From a bacterium UBP6_UBA1196 (GTDB taxonomy: Bacteria > UBP6 > UBA1177), in the NCBI GenBank assembly GCA_002310035.1, contig DBYC01000070.1:15981-34299 (forward strand): a stretch of DNA of 18,319 bases, read 5' to 3'. This document shows, piece after piece, positions 1-8,992 of this stretch (position 1 is its first letter; each line of letters starts with the position of its first letter). A program made the translations under genes and the position numbers. The notes under the pieces are model-generated. The model did no database searches, had not been told where the DNA came from, and saw nothing but the letters and a program-made list of their open reading frames with translations.

Positions 1-31
1 CCTTCCCTTTGCTAAGTAGTGGGGTGCTTCA

Positions 32-1657
32 ATGAAAAAAATACTGACTCTCGTTCTCATCTCTTTCACGGTGATGCTGCTGGCTTCATGCGCTTCGCAG
101 CTCACAGTTCGTGAAAAGGAAATGAAAAAATACGATAAGATCGATGCTTCTCTTGTGGAAGGTATGCCGGATGCGATTACGAAAGTCGTCAAGGCGTATA
201 ACCGCGAGGATTATTTTACCGCAGCTGTCGGTTTCCATGAGATCCTGAACAACAGCGAATGGGACAGACTTCACGACACGGCAAAATACTACTATGCAGA
301 ATCGCTTTTCAGAATGGGGCTTTATCAGGCTTCCGAATTCCAGCTTTCGGGAATCCTTTTCGAAGGTCAGGAATCACACTATTATGTATCGAGCCTTCTG
401 AAACTTCTTGCCGTTTCTTACAAAACGGAAAACGAAGAGACGATCACAGGCGTTCTTGAAAATGCCGAATACGACAAACTTCCCAAAAAGTTCGCGAACG
501 AGTTGACCTATTACATCGGAAAGATCAATTTCTACAACGGCCAGGATGACAAGGCTCTTGAAATGTTCCAGAAGGTCAAGGACTACAGCTCCTTCTACCC
601 GAAAGCGAAATATTTCATCGGTGTCATTCAGGTTCGTCAGCAGAAGTTCGGCGAAGCGATGGCTACTTTCGAAGAAATCAAGAAGATGCCGGACGACAAA
701 TACATCGGAACAGACATCAAAAAGCTGAAAGGTATGACGGAACTTGCACTCGGTGAGCTTTACTATGCAGCTGCATGGAAAGCAGAAAACAAAGTCGCAA
801 TGTTCAACGTCGCTCTCAACTATTTCTCGAATGTCGGCAGAGACAATGCTCAGTGGTTCGAATCGCTTTTCGCGAGAACATGGGCTTCGCTCATGATCGC
901 AAGGTTCGATTCGACACTCGGAACGGTCGTAACGCTCAGATCGCCTTTCTTTACCGATATCTATTTCCCGGAAGTAAATGTCGTCGAGGCTGTAACTTAT
1001 TACAACCTTTGCCAGTATGATGAAGTCAATAATGTCATTGACTACTTCTTCAGCGTTTACCCCGATTTCCAGAAGAGAATGGCTAACTGGCTCGAGAATG
1101 TCTCGACAAAGACCGGTATCGATATCTATAAAGAACTTCTTATTATGTATAAAAAGGCTCAGGCCGGTGAAAACACCGAGCTTCCCGAAGCGGTTCTCAG
1201 AACGGTTCTCACCGAAAATCTTTTCATGAGAAAATATAACCACATCAAGGAAATCGAAAGAGAACTTGACATCATCGAGAAAGCTCCGGACTCTTTTAAA
1301 GAGAGCAAGGTAGCCGATGAAGTTTCAAAGGCTTTGAAAGGAAAACTTATCGGCCTTAGAGACAAAGCCGGCGTATGGCTTGTCCAGAGAGTACAGAATC
1401 TCAACAACGAGCTTGTTCAGCTTATAATTGATATGAGATCGATCCGCCTCGAGATGAAAGATAGTATCAAATCCGCTTATGAAAAAGAGGAACTTTTTGG
1501 CAAAGAGGTAAAGGAAGAGGAAGAGGTTGTACAGAAGAAAGCTGAAATGAATCCTTCTGTTCCGCAGAATTCCTACTACTATCCGTTCGACGGCGAATAC
1601 TGGGAAGACGAGCTTGGCTACTACTTCTTCAATGTCGACAATTTGTGTAAAGAGTAA
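32..1657 (+). CDS. TPR lipoprotein, GltC/NfsC-like
   Basis: A 541-residue protein that starts with a lipoprotein signal peptide: two lysines, a hydrophobic stretch, then the lipobox LASC at residues 17-20, so Cys20 should be lipidated. Residue 21 is Ala, which does not suggest retention in the inner membrane, so an outer-membrane anchor facing the periplasm is likely. The body is alpha-helical with TPR-like helix pairs (about residues 60-115 and 165-235), then a Lys/Glu-rich helix (about 470-510) and a striking tail YPFDGEYWEDELGYYFF at 517-533. I infer a homologue of GltC/NfsC, a TPR component of the Myxococcus Glt/Nfs envelope machine, mainly because it sits directly before a GltD-like gene, as nfsC does before nfsD. 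The start has GGGG at 21-24, seven bases upstream. TAA at 13-15 and TAG at 17-19 could end an upstream gene. The specific GltC assignment is moderate; TPR lipoprotein is secure. Confidence 0.85.
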   Translation: MKKILTLVLISFTVMLLASCASQLTVREKEMKKYDKIDASLVEGMPDAITKVVKAYNREDYFTAAVGFHEILNNSEWDRLHDTAKYYYAESLFRMGLYQASEFQLSGILFEGQESHYYVSSLLKLLAVSYKTENEETITGVLENAEYDKLPKKFANELTYYIGKINFYNGQDDKALEMFQKVKDYSSFYPKAKYFIGVIQVRQQKFGEAMATFEEIKKMPDDKYIGTDIKKLKGMTELALGELYYAAAWKAENKVAMFNVALNYFSNVGRDNAQWFESLFARTWASLMIARFDSTLGTVVTLRSPFFTDIYFPEVNVVEAVTYYNLCQYDEVNNVIDYFFSVYPDFQKRMANWLENVSTKTGIDIYKELLIMYKKAQAGENTELPEAVLRTVLTENLFMRKYNHIKEIERELDIIEKAPDSFKESKVADEVSKALKGKLIGLRDKAGVWLVQRVQNLNNELVQLIIDMRSIRLEMKDSIKSAYEKEELFGKEVKEEEEVVQKKAEMNPSVPQNSYYYPFDGEYWEDELGYYFFNVDNLCKE

Positions 1658-1684
1658 TTGTAAATTAGTCAGAGGTTTATAAAG

Positions 1685-4600
1685 ATGTCAAATAACAAAA
1701 CATTAAGAGCTTTTTTAGTAGTTTTGTTAGTTCTTTCTTTCTCGACGACGCTTTTTGCCCAGAGACAGAAAAGAACCGATGAGACTCCGGCTTCCACAGG
1801 CCCGGCTAAAACGCGTGTCGAAGCAGACGCCGTAAAGACCGACAGCAGGTCGATGAAAGCCAGGGAAGAAACGATCAGGGAGCTGACCGAACTTTTGAAA
1901 GAGATGCCGGACAGCCATCCGAAGAAGCCCGGACAGTACAGACGACTTGCTGAGCTTTACTGGGAAAAGGCGAGAGGAATCAAGGCCGTTATCATGGACG
2001 AGTACAACAAAAAGATTGACAAGTACTACGAAATGAACGACCCGAACGCTCCGATGCCGGAACTTAACCTTGACCAGTCGCTTGAGTGGAACAAGAAAGC
2101 TATCGAGATTTGTGATTTCATCATTAAGAAATATCCGAATTATCAGGGTCTGGACGAAGTTTACTTCTTCATGGCTTCGAACTTGATGGAAACAGGTCAG
2201 AGTCTTGCTGCTGTCCGTTATTACACTCTTGTTGTCGAAAAGTTCAAAGATTCAAAGTATGCTTCTGACTCCTACTTCGAAATGGGTGAATATTTCTTCA
2301 ACAACAACAACGTTTTCAAAGCTATCCCGAATTATGAAGCGATCATTAAAAAATATCCTGATAATAAATTTTATGGATTCGCGCTTTATAAGTACGCTTG
2401 GTGTATGTACAATGTCGGCGAATACGAAAAGTCGGTAGAACTTTTCCAAAAAGTTGTCGAAGTTGCCGAGAAAATCAATGACCAGTCGCTTAAAGAAGAT
2501 GCTTTGAACGATATGGTCGCTCCGTATGCCGAGGCTGGTTCTGTTGACGAAGCAGAGAAATACTTCAAAACTATCGTCAAAGAGCAGAAATACTTCATCG
2601 CAGTTCTTAAAAGACTTGCCCAGATCTATTTTGATCAGGACAGATCTGAAGAAGCGATAAAGATATACAGAAAACTTCAGGATGAAGCACCTGAAAGACC
2701 TGAAGGTCCGGTTTGGCAGAAGCAGATCGTTGAATGCTACAAAAAGCTCAACAAAAAGGACAAAGTCAGAGAAGAGATTATTAATCTTGTCAAAAACTAT
2801 GCGGATGCGAATGCACGCTGGGTAAAGGCGAACGAGAAGGATGAGGCGGCTTTGGAAAGTGCGCAGCAGACAGCCGAGGCGGCTCTCAGGATCCTTACTG
2901 TTGAGTACCACAACGAGGCCAGAAAAACGAAATCTCCCGAAACATGGAAGATTGTCGGAGAGCTTTATCCGATATACCTTAACTATTTCCCGAAGTCGGA
3001 AGCTTCATATGATATGCGTTTCAACTATGCTGAGTATCTTTATGATCACAAAAAGTATACGGAAGCAGGTGACGAATATCAGAAAGTTGCCGACATGAAT
3101 CCGAAAGGCCACCACTTTGAAGATGCTTCTTTCGGTGCGGTAAGCTGCTTCGGTGCTCTTCTTGAAGAAGATCAGGAAAGGGCTAAGAAAGAGGCTCAGA
3201 ACAGAATCGCGAAAGCTAAACAGGAAAAATCGGGTGAAATCAGCGCGGATCTCGTAAAGGCAGCTGACGACAAGGATGCTGACAAAAAAGACAAAGTTGC
3301 TGACGAAAACAAAGAAAAACCGATTCCGGAGCTTCATCAGAAGTTCATAACTGCTTGCGATACCTACATCAAAAACATCCCGAGATCGAAATATCTTGTC
3401 GACATCATCTACAAACAGGCTATCACTTACTATGTTTTCAACCATTTCGACAAAGCGGTTCCTGTTTTTGAAATGATTGTCCAGAAATATCCGAGACACG
3501 AACTTGCCGAATTCTCAGCCGACCTCATCATGGACTCTCTTAACATGGCGAGAGACTGGGAGGCAATTAACAACAAGTCTAGAGAATTCCTTAAAAATTC
3601 AGCTCTTCTTTCAGGCAGGAACAGACTTAAGGCCGACCTTGAGAAGTTTAAGGAAATGGCGACGTTCTATTCGGCTGACATTCCGCACAAACACGGAAAG
3701 AGCCTTGAATCGGCTGACAGATACATGGCTTTCGTCAATGAATTCCAGAAATCGAAATTCAACGATGTCGCTATGTACAATGCGATAGTTTACTATCAGA
3801 AAGGCGGCGACCTCAACAAGTCGATCCGTGTTCAGGAGCAGTTTCTGAGATCTTCCGAAGATGTTTACAAGAAGTCTCCTCACAGAGACAAAATCATGTT
3901 CGGACTCGCTAAGAACTATCACGCTATTGCCGAGTACGACAAGGCGGCTCAGCTTTATGTCGATTTTGTCGAGAAGTCTCCGCAGGGTCAGGATGCAGGC
4001 GACGCGGTTTACAACGCGGCTGTTCTTTACGCAAGCCTCGGTGACACCGAAAAAGCAATAGACAACTACAGGCTTTATGTAAAAACATATGCTAAAGACG
4101 ATAATGAAAAAGCCAAAATCGCTCTTAACTACGGCTATATCTGGATGAGAAAGGGTAAAAATTTCTACGACAAGGCGAACAAAGGTTTTGACACATTCGT
4201 TGCAGAGCATACAGAGATGAAAGGTCTTGCCGATTATTATTACATTGATGAAAACGGTAAGAAAAAACCTGTCGAAGCTGCCAATAAAATAGCTGTCGAA
4301 AAGGGTCAACCGGATACGATCATTGCTCTTTACGGCGCTAAGATGAAAATGGCTAAAGAACTCGGCAACACGAAAGAGTATTACAAGAATGTTGACAAGA
4401 TTCTTCAGATTTTCAGAGGTGCTGAATTCAAAGAAAAGACTGAACTCGGTGAAAATTCAAGAGATATTATTGCCGAGGTTCTTCTTGAGGAGCTCAATCC
4501 TGAGTTCAAAGAGTATACGGCAGTCAATTTTGACAAGATTTCGTTCCCCAAAAAACATAAAGGATATGAGTTGATTCAGCTTGGATTTGATATCGAAGAC

Positions 4601-5365
4601 GGCAAAATTATCAGCCTCGGCGAAGCAAATCCGGATGAAATGTATCCAGAAGAAAAGGCAAATTTGAAGGCTGCTGTAAAAATTAAAGATGAGTTCAACA
4701 AGGTTTCTCAGGAGAGAATGACCAAGAAAATTGAGCTTGCAGCTTCTTTGTCGCAGGAATATGAGAAGGTTCTCGGTGCTACAATGTCGCCCAGATTTAC
4801 TCCTGCAATCCTCTATTACATGGGTATGATTTATAAGGATCTTACCGATCAGATGTTTGATGCTCCGATCGCTCCGTGGCTTAGCGATGCTCAGATTGAA
4901 CAGTACAAAACGATGCTTGATGAGCAGGCAATTAAGGCTCAGCAGAAGGCTGTTGAAGCTTTCGAGACGGCGATGAAGAAGGGTTACGAAAGCTCTGTTT
5001 ACAACGAATGGGTTGCTAAGGCTAAATACGAACTTCGTTTCTTCCAGGAAGTTACCGGCGGCAAATATTATGATGAAAACGAAATCGTTCCGGCTCCCAA
5101 CATGATCGAGACATCGTCCCTGATCGGAAAAATCGATACTGATTTCAAATTCCCGGAAATCTCCGATGAGGAAAGAGCAAAATTGAAACAGTCGATGAAT
5201 CGTTCAACTGTCCAGTCAGAGCCTGCGGCTCAACCGGCAGCCGAACAGGTCGAACAGCCTGAACAGGCAGCTGAAGCACCTGCGGAACAAGCTGAACAGG
5301 CAGTCGAAGAACAGGCTGAGCCGGCGGATGAGAATGTTGAAAGTAACGAAGAACAGGGAGAATAA
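1685..5365 (+). CDS. gltD: Giant periplasmic TPR protein, GltD/AgmU-like
   Basis: A 1226-residue exported protein. Residues 1-25 form a Sec signal peptide with likely cleavage after LFA (Ala25). TPR-type helix pairs occur along much of the chain and are clearest at about 155-260, 440-480, 563-615 and 735-805. A highly charged Lys/Asp/Glu linker spans about 498-548. The end (about 1178-1226) is a low-complexity Ala/Glu/Gln/Pro tail. As I recall, M. xanthus AgmU/GltD is a TPR protein of about the same length (around 1200 residues) and a scaffold of the gliding complex. Length, signal, repeats and place before a GltE-like lipoprotein fit this. RBS AGAGG at 1671-1675. The stop TAA overlaps the first possible ATG of the next gene (TAATG), so the two are translationally coupled. 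Membership of the TPR class is certain; GltD identity is by architecture and gene order. Confidence 0.88.
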   Translation: MSNNKTLRAFLVVLLVLSFSTTLFAQRQKRTDETPASTGPAKTRVEADAVKTDSRSMKAREETIRELTELLKEMPDSHPKKPGQYRRLAELYWEKARGIKAVIMDEYNKKIDKYYEMNDPNAPMPELNLDQSLEWNKKAIEICDFIIKKYPNYQGLDEVYFFMASNLMETGQSLAAVRYYTLVVEKFKDSKYASDSYFEMGEYFFNNNNVFKAIPNYEAIIKKYPDNKFYGFALYKYAWCMYNVGEYEKSVELFQKVVEVAEKINDQSLKEDALNDMVAPYAEAGSVDEAEKYFKTIVKEQKYFIAVLKRLAQIYFDQDRSEEAIKIYRKLQDEAPERPEGPVWQKQIVECYKKLNKKDKVREEIINLVKNYADANARWVKANEKDEAALESAQQTAEAALRILTVEYHNEARKTKSPETWKIVGELYPIYLNYFPKSEASYDMRFNYAEYLYDHKKYTEAGDEYQKVADMNPKGHHFEDASFGAVSCFGALLEEDQERAKKEAQNRIAKAKQEKSGEISADLVKAADDKDADKKDKVADENKEKPIPELHQKFITACDTYIKNIPRSKYLVDIIYKQAITYYVFNHFDKAVPVFEMIVQKYPRHELAEFSADLIMDSLNMARDWEAINNKSREFLKNSALLSGRNRLKADLEKFKEMATFYSADIPHKHGKSLESADRYMAFVNEFQKSKFNDVAMYNAIVYYQKGGDLNKSIRVQEQFLRSSEDVYKKSPHRDKIMFGLAKNYHAIAEYDKAAQLYVDFVEKSPQGQDAGDAVYNAAVLYASLGDTEKAIDNYRLYVKTYAKDDNEKAKIALNYGYIWMRKGKNFYDKANKGFDTFVAEHTEMKGLADYYYIDENGKKKPVEAANKIAVEKGQPDTIIALYGAKMKMAKELGNTKEYYKNVDKILQIFRGAEFKEKTELGENSRDIIAEVLLEELNPEFKEYTAVNFDKISFPKKHKGYELIQLGFDIEDGKIISLGEANPDEMYPEEKANLKAAVKIKDEFNKVSQERMTKKIELAASLSQEYEKVLGATMSPRFTPAILYYMGMIYKDLTDQMFDAPIAPWLSDAQIEQYKTMLDEQAIKAQQKAVEAFETAMKKGYESSVYNEWVAKAKYELRFFQEVTGGKYYDENEIVPAPNMIETSSLIGKIDTDFKFPEISDEERAKLKQSMNRSTVQSEPAAQPAAEQVEQPEQAAEAPAEQAEQAVEEQAEPADENVESNEEQGE

Positions 5366-5367
5366 TG

Positions 5368-6531
5368 ATGAAAAAAATAATATTGTCATGTCTGTTGATA
5401 TTTTCCTTGATTTTGACTTCATGCGGAACTGCTCCCGAAAAAACGGAAAAGCAGAAACCGGCAGAGTCAAAACCTGCTGTTGCCGAGGTCAAAAAAGAAA
5501 AACCGAAAGAGCCTGAGGACTGGGCAAAATATTACACCGAAGAGGGTATGAAGGCTCTCGAAGTCAAGGGCGGACAGGCTAATTTCGATGCTGCTGTCAA
5601 AAATTTTGAGCGCGCAGTCGAGGCTTATCCGACAGCTCCGATTCTTTATTATAATCTCGGTCTGGCTTATCAGCGCAAAGGTGATGACCAGAATGCGGTT
5701 AAAAATTACAACAAAGCATTGGAACTTGATCCGAAATATTCTTTGCCGGTTATCAACAAAGCTGCGATTTATGCTAACAAACTTGAATACAACCGTGCGA
5801 TAGAAGTTTGCGAGAAGTTCCTCCAGAAAGAAAACAACAAGGATAAAGGTGTCCTTTCGGCACTTGCAGGTTTTTATCTTTTGAAGAACGACTACTTCAA
5901 GGCTATTCAGGCAATCAGGGACATTCTTGTTCAGGATCAGGCTGATGTCGACGCTCTCAAAAACCTCGGCATGCTTTATTTTAAGAAGAATGATGCCGGA
6001 CTGGCTGAGATGATCACAACAGACTCTTTCAATTTGAAACCCGGCGATTCAGGTATCGCAAATAACCGTGGTGTTCTTTATTCTGCTCAGAATGATGACT
6101 CGCTTGCGATGTTCTATTTCTCTCGTGCAATCGAGAATGATCCGAAAAACAAAAGCGCGAATTTCAATGTTGCTTCGATCGCGATGAAATACGGCGATGC
6201 TGAAACTGCTTATGAGAGATTTTCGGTTGTTCTTTCACAGGATCCGGATAATCTTGATGCCAGAATCGGTCTTGCGATAGCGTTGAGAGGTCTCGGCAGA
6301 TTTGAAGATGCTGAAAAGGAATATCTTGCGGTTCTTCAGAAAGATCCGAATAATGCAACTGCGATTTTTAACCTTGCTGTTCTTTATAACGATCATATGG
6401 GCAAACAGGTTGAAGCTAAGAGAAATTTTAGAAAGTTCCAGCAGTTGAAGAAAGATATTCCGGCCGATCATATTGTCAATGATTATTTGAATGACAAGGT
6501 TCACATCAGACCGGTTGAAAAAACCGAATAG
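5368..6531 (+). CDS. gltE: TPR lipoprotein, GltE/AglT-like
   Basis: About 387 residues. A lipoprotein signal is followed by the lipobox LTSC, putting the lipidated Cys at residue 19 when counted from the ATG at 5368. Residue +2 is Gly, compatible with outer-membrane sorting. A short Lys/Glu/Pro-rich spacer (about 22-55) leads into a continuous TPR solenoid (about 60-375) with classic repeats such as the one containing NLGLAYQRKGD and ALELDP. In M. xanthus GltE (AglT) is a TPR lipoprotein needed for gliding, and its gene follows gltD, as here. Two ATGs are adjacent: 5365 overlaps the upstream stop, while 5368 has better spacing (seven bases) from AGGGAG at 5355-5360, so I chose 5368. TPR lipoprotein is secure; the orthology is inferred from order. 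Confidence 0.88.
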   Translation: MKKIILSCLLIFSLILTSCGTAPEKTEKQKPAESKPAVAEVKKEKPKEPEDWAKYYTEEGMKALEVKGGQANFDAAVKNFERAVEAYPTAPILYYNLGLAYQRKGDDQNAVKNYNKALELDPKYSLPVINKAAIYANKLEYNRAIEVCEKFLQKENNKDKGVLSALAGFYLLKNDYFKAIQAIRDILVQDQADVDALKNLGMLYFKKNDAGLAEMITTDSFNLKPGDSGIANNRGVLYSAQNDDSLAMFYFSRAIENDPKNKSANFNVASIAMKYGDAETAYERFSVVLSQDPDNLDARIGLAIALRGLGRFEDAEKEYLAVLQKDPNNATAIFNLAVLYNDHMGKQVEAKRNFRKFQQLKKDIPADHIVNDYLNDKVHIRPVEKTE

Positions 6532-6598
6532 AAAATTTGATATTTGGGGCTTAATGACTAAACTGGGCGAGTTGATTTTTGTGTAACGGAGGTCTTTG

Positions 6599-6859
6599 AT
6601 GAAGAAGTTGGTTGTTGGTTTGTTTTTGATGCTTTCTTTCATGTTCCTCGCAGCGCAGGAAACAGATGAGGAAGGCAGACTTATCAAATACCGCGAGAAA
6701 ACAGTCATCGATTTTGAAGATGTCATGTTGGAAGGTCAGATTAAGAAACCTTCAGGTTCGTTCTTGATGGATAGATCCAAAACGAAATTCGATTCTTTGA
6801 TCAATCTTAAACAGGATTTCAACAAAGAATTGGTTAAATCCGTGGATCTTCTTGATTAG
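6599..6859 (+). CDS. Small exported protein in the GltF position
   Basis: An 86-residue protein with a strong RBS, GGAGG at 6588-6592, six bases from ATG 6599. A TTG codon directly before it would be too close to the RBS. Residues 1-19 are a Sec signal ending LAA, so the mature protein is about 67 residues, hydrophilic, and starts with an acidic stretch. The mature part has no domain I recognise; it contains a segment around EGQIKKPSGSFLMDRSKTKF (about residues 44-63) that looks conserved in character, with basic and aromatic residues. Its place between the GltE-like and GltG-like genes is that of gltF/nfsF, a small periplasmic component. The function is inferred only from position. It is a real gene judged by start signals, signal peptide and operon spacing (43 bases to the next ATG). 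Confidence 0.75.
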   Translation: MKKLVVGLFLMLSFMFLAAQETDEEGRLIKYREKTVIDFEDVMLEGQIKKPSGSFLMDRSKTKFDSLINLKQDFNKELVKSVDLLD

Positions 6860-6902
6860 GTTTGTAATGTTGATGTTTAACCACTAATATGAGGCCGAGA
6901 CT

Positions 6903-8318
6903 ATGCCTGAGAAATCAAAAATGAGAAAAAGATTGCTTTATGATTTGTCTCCCATTCCGGAAGTGCCGGTAAATGAAGGAGCCAAAGGAAAACTGGAACC
7001 TGAAATCCGAGTCGTTTACGACAACAGAGTTCTGCTTGACATGCAGAAAGTCGACAAAATTTATACAATCGGATCGGAAGCCGGTGCAGATTGTATTATC
7101 GATGAAACTTTGTTGCCGGATAAGGCGTTCAAATTCGCTTCGGTTTCAGGCAAGAATTTTTCTGTAAATCTTAACAAAGGGTTCAAAGGTGCCCTTTACA
7201 AAGGTAAGGAAAAAACAGATCTCGAAGAATACATCGCTTCGGGTAAAACCAGTGTCGATATCGACGATACGACGCTTCTCGTCGCGAATTTCGGTGCTAT
7301 TTCTGTATGTGCTCTGAAATCTCCGGCTGAACCTTACAAAGGCGGCGGATTGTTCAAGCAGTTCGATTTTGCATTCGCGATAATTATGCTCCTTATCTTC
7401 ATAGCAGGCGGTTTCCTTCTCAATATGATCGTTGAAACTCCGCCTATCGAAGTCGATATTTTCGAACTTGACAACAGATTCGCAAAACTGATTGTCGAGA
7501 CCAAAGAAGAAGAGATAAAGGTCGAAGAGATCGAGGAAGAGAAGAAAGTTAAACTCGAAAAGCCGAAAGAAGGTCTTGTCGAAGCTACTTCGCAGAGAAA
7601 ATCTCTCGGTGAAGAGGGTAGAGTCGGTGATAAGAAAAGCCGTGTTGCAAACGCTCAAGGTTCCGCAAGAAGAGGTCTTGATGCGAAAGTTGCTCAGAGC
7701 TCCGGTATTATGGGTGCTCTTTCATCCGGTGCAGCAAGTTTCGACAGAGTATTCGGCGGCGGCGGTCTTGGTGCCGGCATGGAAAAAACACTCGGTTCAG
7801 TAACGGGTCTTGCAGGTGTTGACCAGTTCGGTTCCGGCGGTCTCGGAACAAGAGGTTTCGGTACAGGCGGCGGCGGTAACGCTCTCGGAATCGGTGGTCT
7901 CGGAACAAGAGGACGTGGCGGCGGCGGTGCCAGCGGTAAATATGGTATGGCAGCTGGCCAGATCGGAAGAAAAGGCCGTTCGGACATTTCCGCAGGCGGC
8001 GGTCAGGCAGTCATCATGGGTGCTCTTGACAGATCGGTCATTGATGCATACATCAGAAGAAACCTTGCGAAGATCAGGTGGTGCTACGAGAAGGAGCTTA
8101 ACAAAGATCCGAAGCTTTTCGGAAGAATCGTTATCAACTTCATAATTTCTGCAACAGGTGCGGTAAGTAGTTCCAAGGTTCAGAGAACCACTATGGGCAA
8201 TGCAACGGTTGAAAGTTGTGTTGCTGACCAGATCAAGAAGATCCGTTTCCCTGCTCCTAAAGGCGGCGGTATCGTTATTGTAAACTATCCGTTCGTATTT
8301 AAGAACTCAGAAAGCTAA
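6903..8318 (+). CDS. gltG: GltG-like protein: degenerate FHA, one TM, AgmX/PglI C-terminal domain
   Basis: A 471-residue protein. Order of parts: N-terminal beta-rich region resembling an FHA fold (about 30-138) predicted to be cytoplasmic; one membrane helix at about 157-177; an acidic/basic linker (about 180-225); a glycine-rich stretch (about 283-352) with two copies of GGLGTRG; and a C-terminal domain (about 372-471) with the AgmX/PglI pattern, including RWCYEKEL (Cys394), FGRIVINFII, a second Cys at 439, and FPAPKGGGIVIVNYPFVF. That domain is TonB-like and the two cysteines may pair. In M. xanthus GltG is an inner-membrane protein thought to bridge to the periplasmic and outer-membrane parts. 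The canonical FHA residues (the Arg after Gly, the Ser and His) are absent: the corresponding part reads TIGSEAGADC. RBS GAGG at 6891-6894. Confidence 0.88.
   Translation: MPEKSKMRKRLLYDLSPIPEVPVNEGAKGKLEPEIRVVYDNRVLLDMQKVDKIYTIGSEAGADCIIDETLLPDKAFKFASVSGKNFSVNLNKGFKGALYKGKEKTDLEEYIASGKTSVDIDDTTLLVANFGAISVCALKSPAEPYKGGGLFKQFDFAFAIIMLLIFIAGGFLLNMIVETPPIEVDIFELDNRFAKLIVETKEEEIKVEEIEEEKKVKLEKPKEGLVEATSQRKSLGEEGRVGDKKSRVANAQGSARRGLDAKVAQSSGIMGALSSGAASFDRVFGGGGLGAGMEKTLGSVTGLAGVDQFGSGGLGTRGFGTGGGGNALGIGGLGTRGRGGGGASGKYGMAAGQIGRKGRSDISAGGGQAVIMGALDRSVIDAYIRRNLAKIRWCYEKELNKDPKLFGRIVINFIISATGAVSSSKVQRTTMGNATVESCVADQIKKIRFPAPKGGGIVIVNYPFVFKNSES
7839..7912 (+). repeat. Two 17-bp direct repeats in the glycine-rich linker
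   Basis: GGTCTCGGAACAAGAGG occurs exactly at 7839-7855 and 7896-7912, 57 bases (19 codons) apart and in frame. Both encode GLGTRG. Between and around them are further GGC/GGT runs. This suggests the linker grew by in-frame duplication; its length may vary between strains. Confidence 0.85.
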
Positions 8319-8328
8319 GGGGGAAAAC

Positions 8329-8979
8329 ATGAAAAAGCTGTTTTTGCTGCTGATCGCACTTTTGGTAAGTTTTTCGCTTTTCGCCGCTGAGTCCGAAGAA
8401 GCAGCCGGTGATGTTTCCGGCAATGATCTGAATCCGATTTTGAGAGGACTTCATCTTCAGTTCTCCGGCGGTATTCTTGCTTATTTCGGTGAGGCTGGTA
8501 AAAATGCGGGAAGCCCGATCGGTTCAACATTGAGGCTTAATTTCGGATACGATATTCCTGTTCAGGACAAGGTTAATATCGGAATCGCGCTTTCTGTAGG
8601 TATGCTTCAGTACAATGCCAAGGAAAACGATGCCGACCTTGAACAGAACCATAAGAAATCGCCATGGGTCGAAGATTACAGTCCGCTTGCTGTCGGTCTT
8701 GATTTCGATGTTACATGGATGATCGATCCGAGATGGGAATTCGGAGCTCTTATCAATTTTGATTACTATGCTTTGGCGAAAACCTACAAAAAAGGCAGCA
8801 ATGCTATTGAAGGCAAAACGAACAGCGGCAATATCGCTGTCGGCGGCGGTCTGATTTTCGAGCGCTACACTTTTGCACGTCATTTCTCGGTCGGTGCTTC
8901 CGTAGAGGTTAACTATATCGTTGATTTCGACGGTCTTAATTTCATCTTCACTCCTTTTATGAAATATACTTTCTTTTAA
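8329..8979 (+). CDS. gltH: Outer-membrane beta-barrel protein, GltH-like
   Basis: A 216-residue protein with a Sec signal (residues 1-19 or 1-20, ending LFA/A), an acidic mature N-terminus, then alternating hydrophobic/polar strands with many aromatic and glycine residues, ending in the outer-membrane protein signature of a terminal aromatic (YTFF). Strand-like segments include LRLNFGYDIPV, FDVTWMIDPRWEFGALINFDYY and HFSVGASVEVNYIV. At about 196 mature residues a barrel of roughly eight strands is expected. In the Glt/Nfs systems GltA, GltB and GltH (NfsA, B, H) are such porin-like proteins, and gltH follows gltG as here. RBS AAGGGGG at 8317-8323 overlaps the stop of the upstream gene, so the two are coupled. 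Barrel class is strong; GltH is from gene order. Confidence 0.83.
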   Translation: MKKLFLLLIALLVSFSLFAAESEEAAGDVSGNDLNPILRGLHLQFSGGILAYFGEAGKNAGSPIGSTLRLNFGYDIPVQDKVNIGIALSVGMLQYNAKENDADLEQNHKKSPWVEDYSPLAVGLDFDVTWMIDPRWEFGALINFDYYALAKTYKKGSNAIEGKTNSGNIAVGGGLIFERYTFARHFSVGASVEVNYIVDFDGLNFIFTPFMKYTFF

Positions 8980-8992
8980 TTCATAAAGAAAA

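Noticed and set aside
374..1243. A 289-codon minus-strand ORF opposite the first TPR lipoprotein
   Set aside because: The + strand protein has a lipobox and TPR pattern and continues seamlessly; the antisense product is low in recognisable features.
7694..7987. Proline/arginine-rich minus-strand ORF
   Set aside because: It is the complement of the glycine-rich GGC/GGT repeats of the GltG-like gene; proline codons are the expected mirror of glycine codons.
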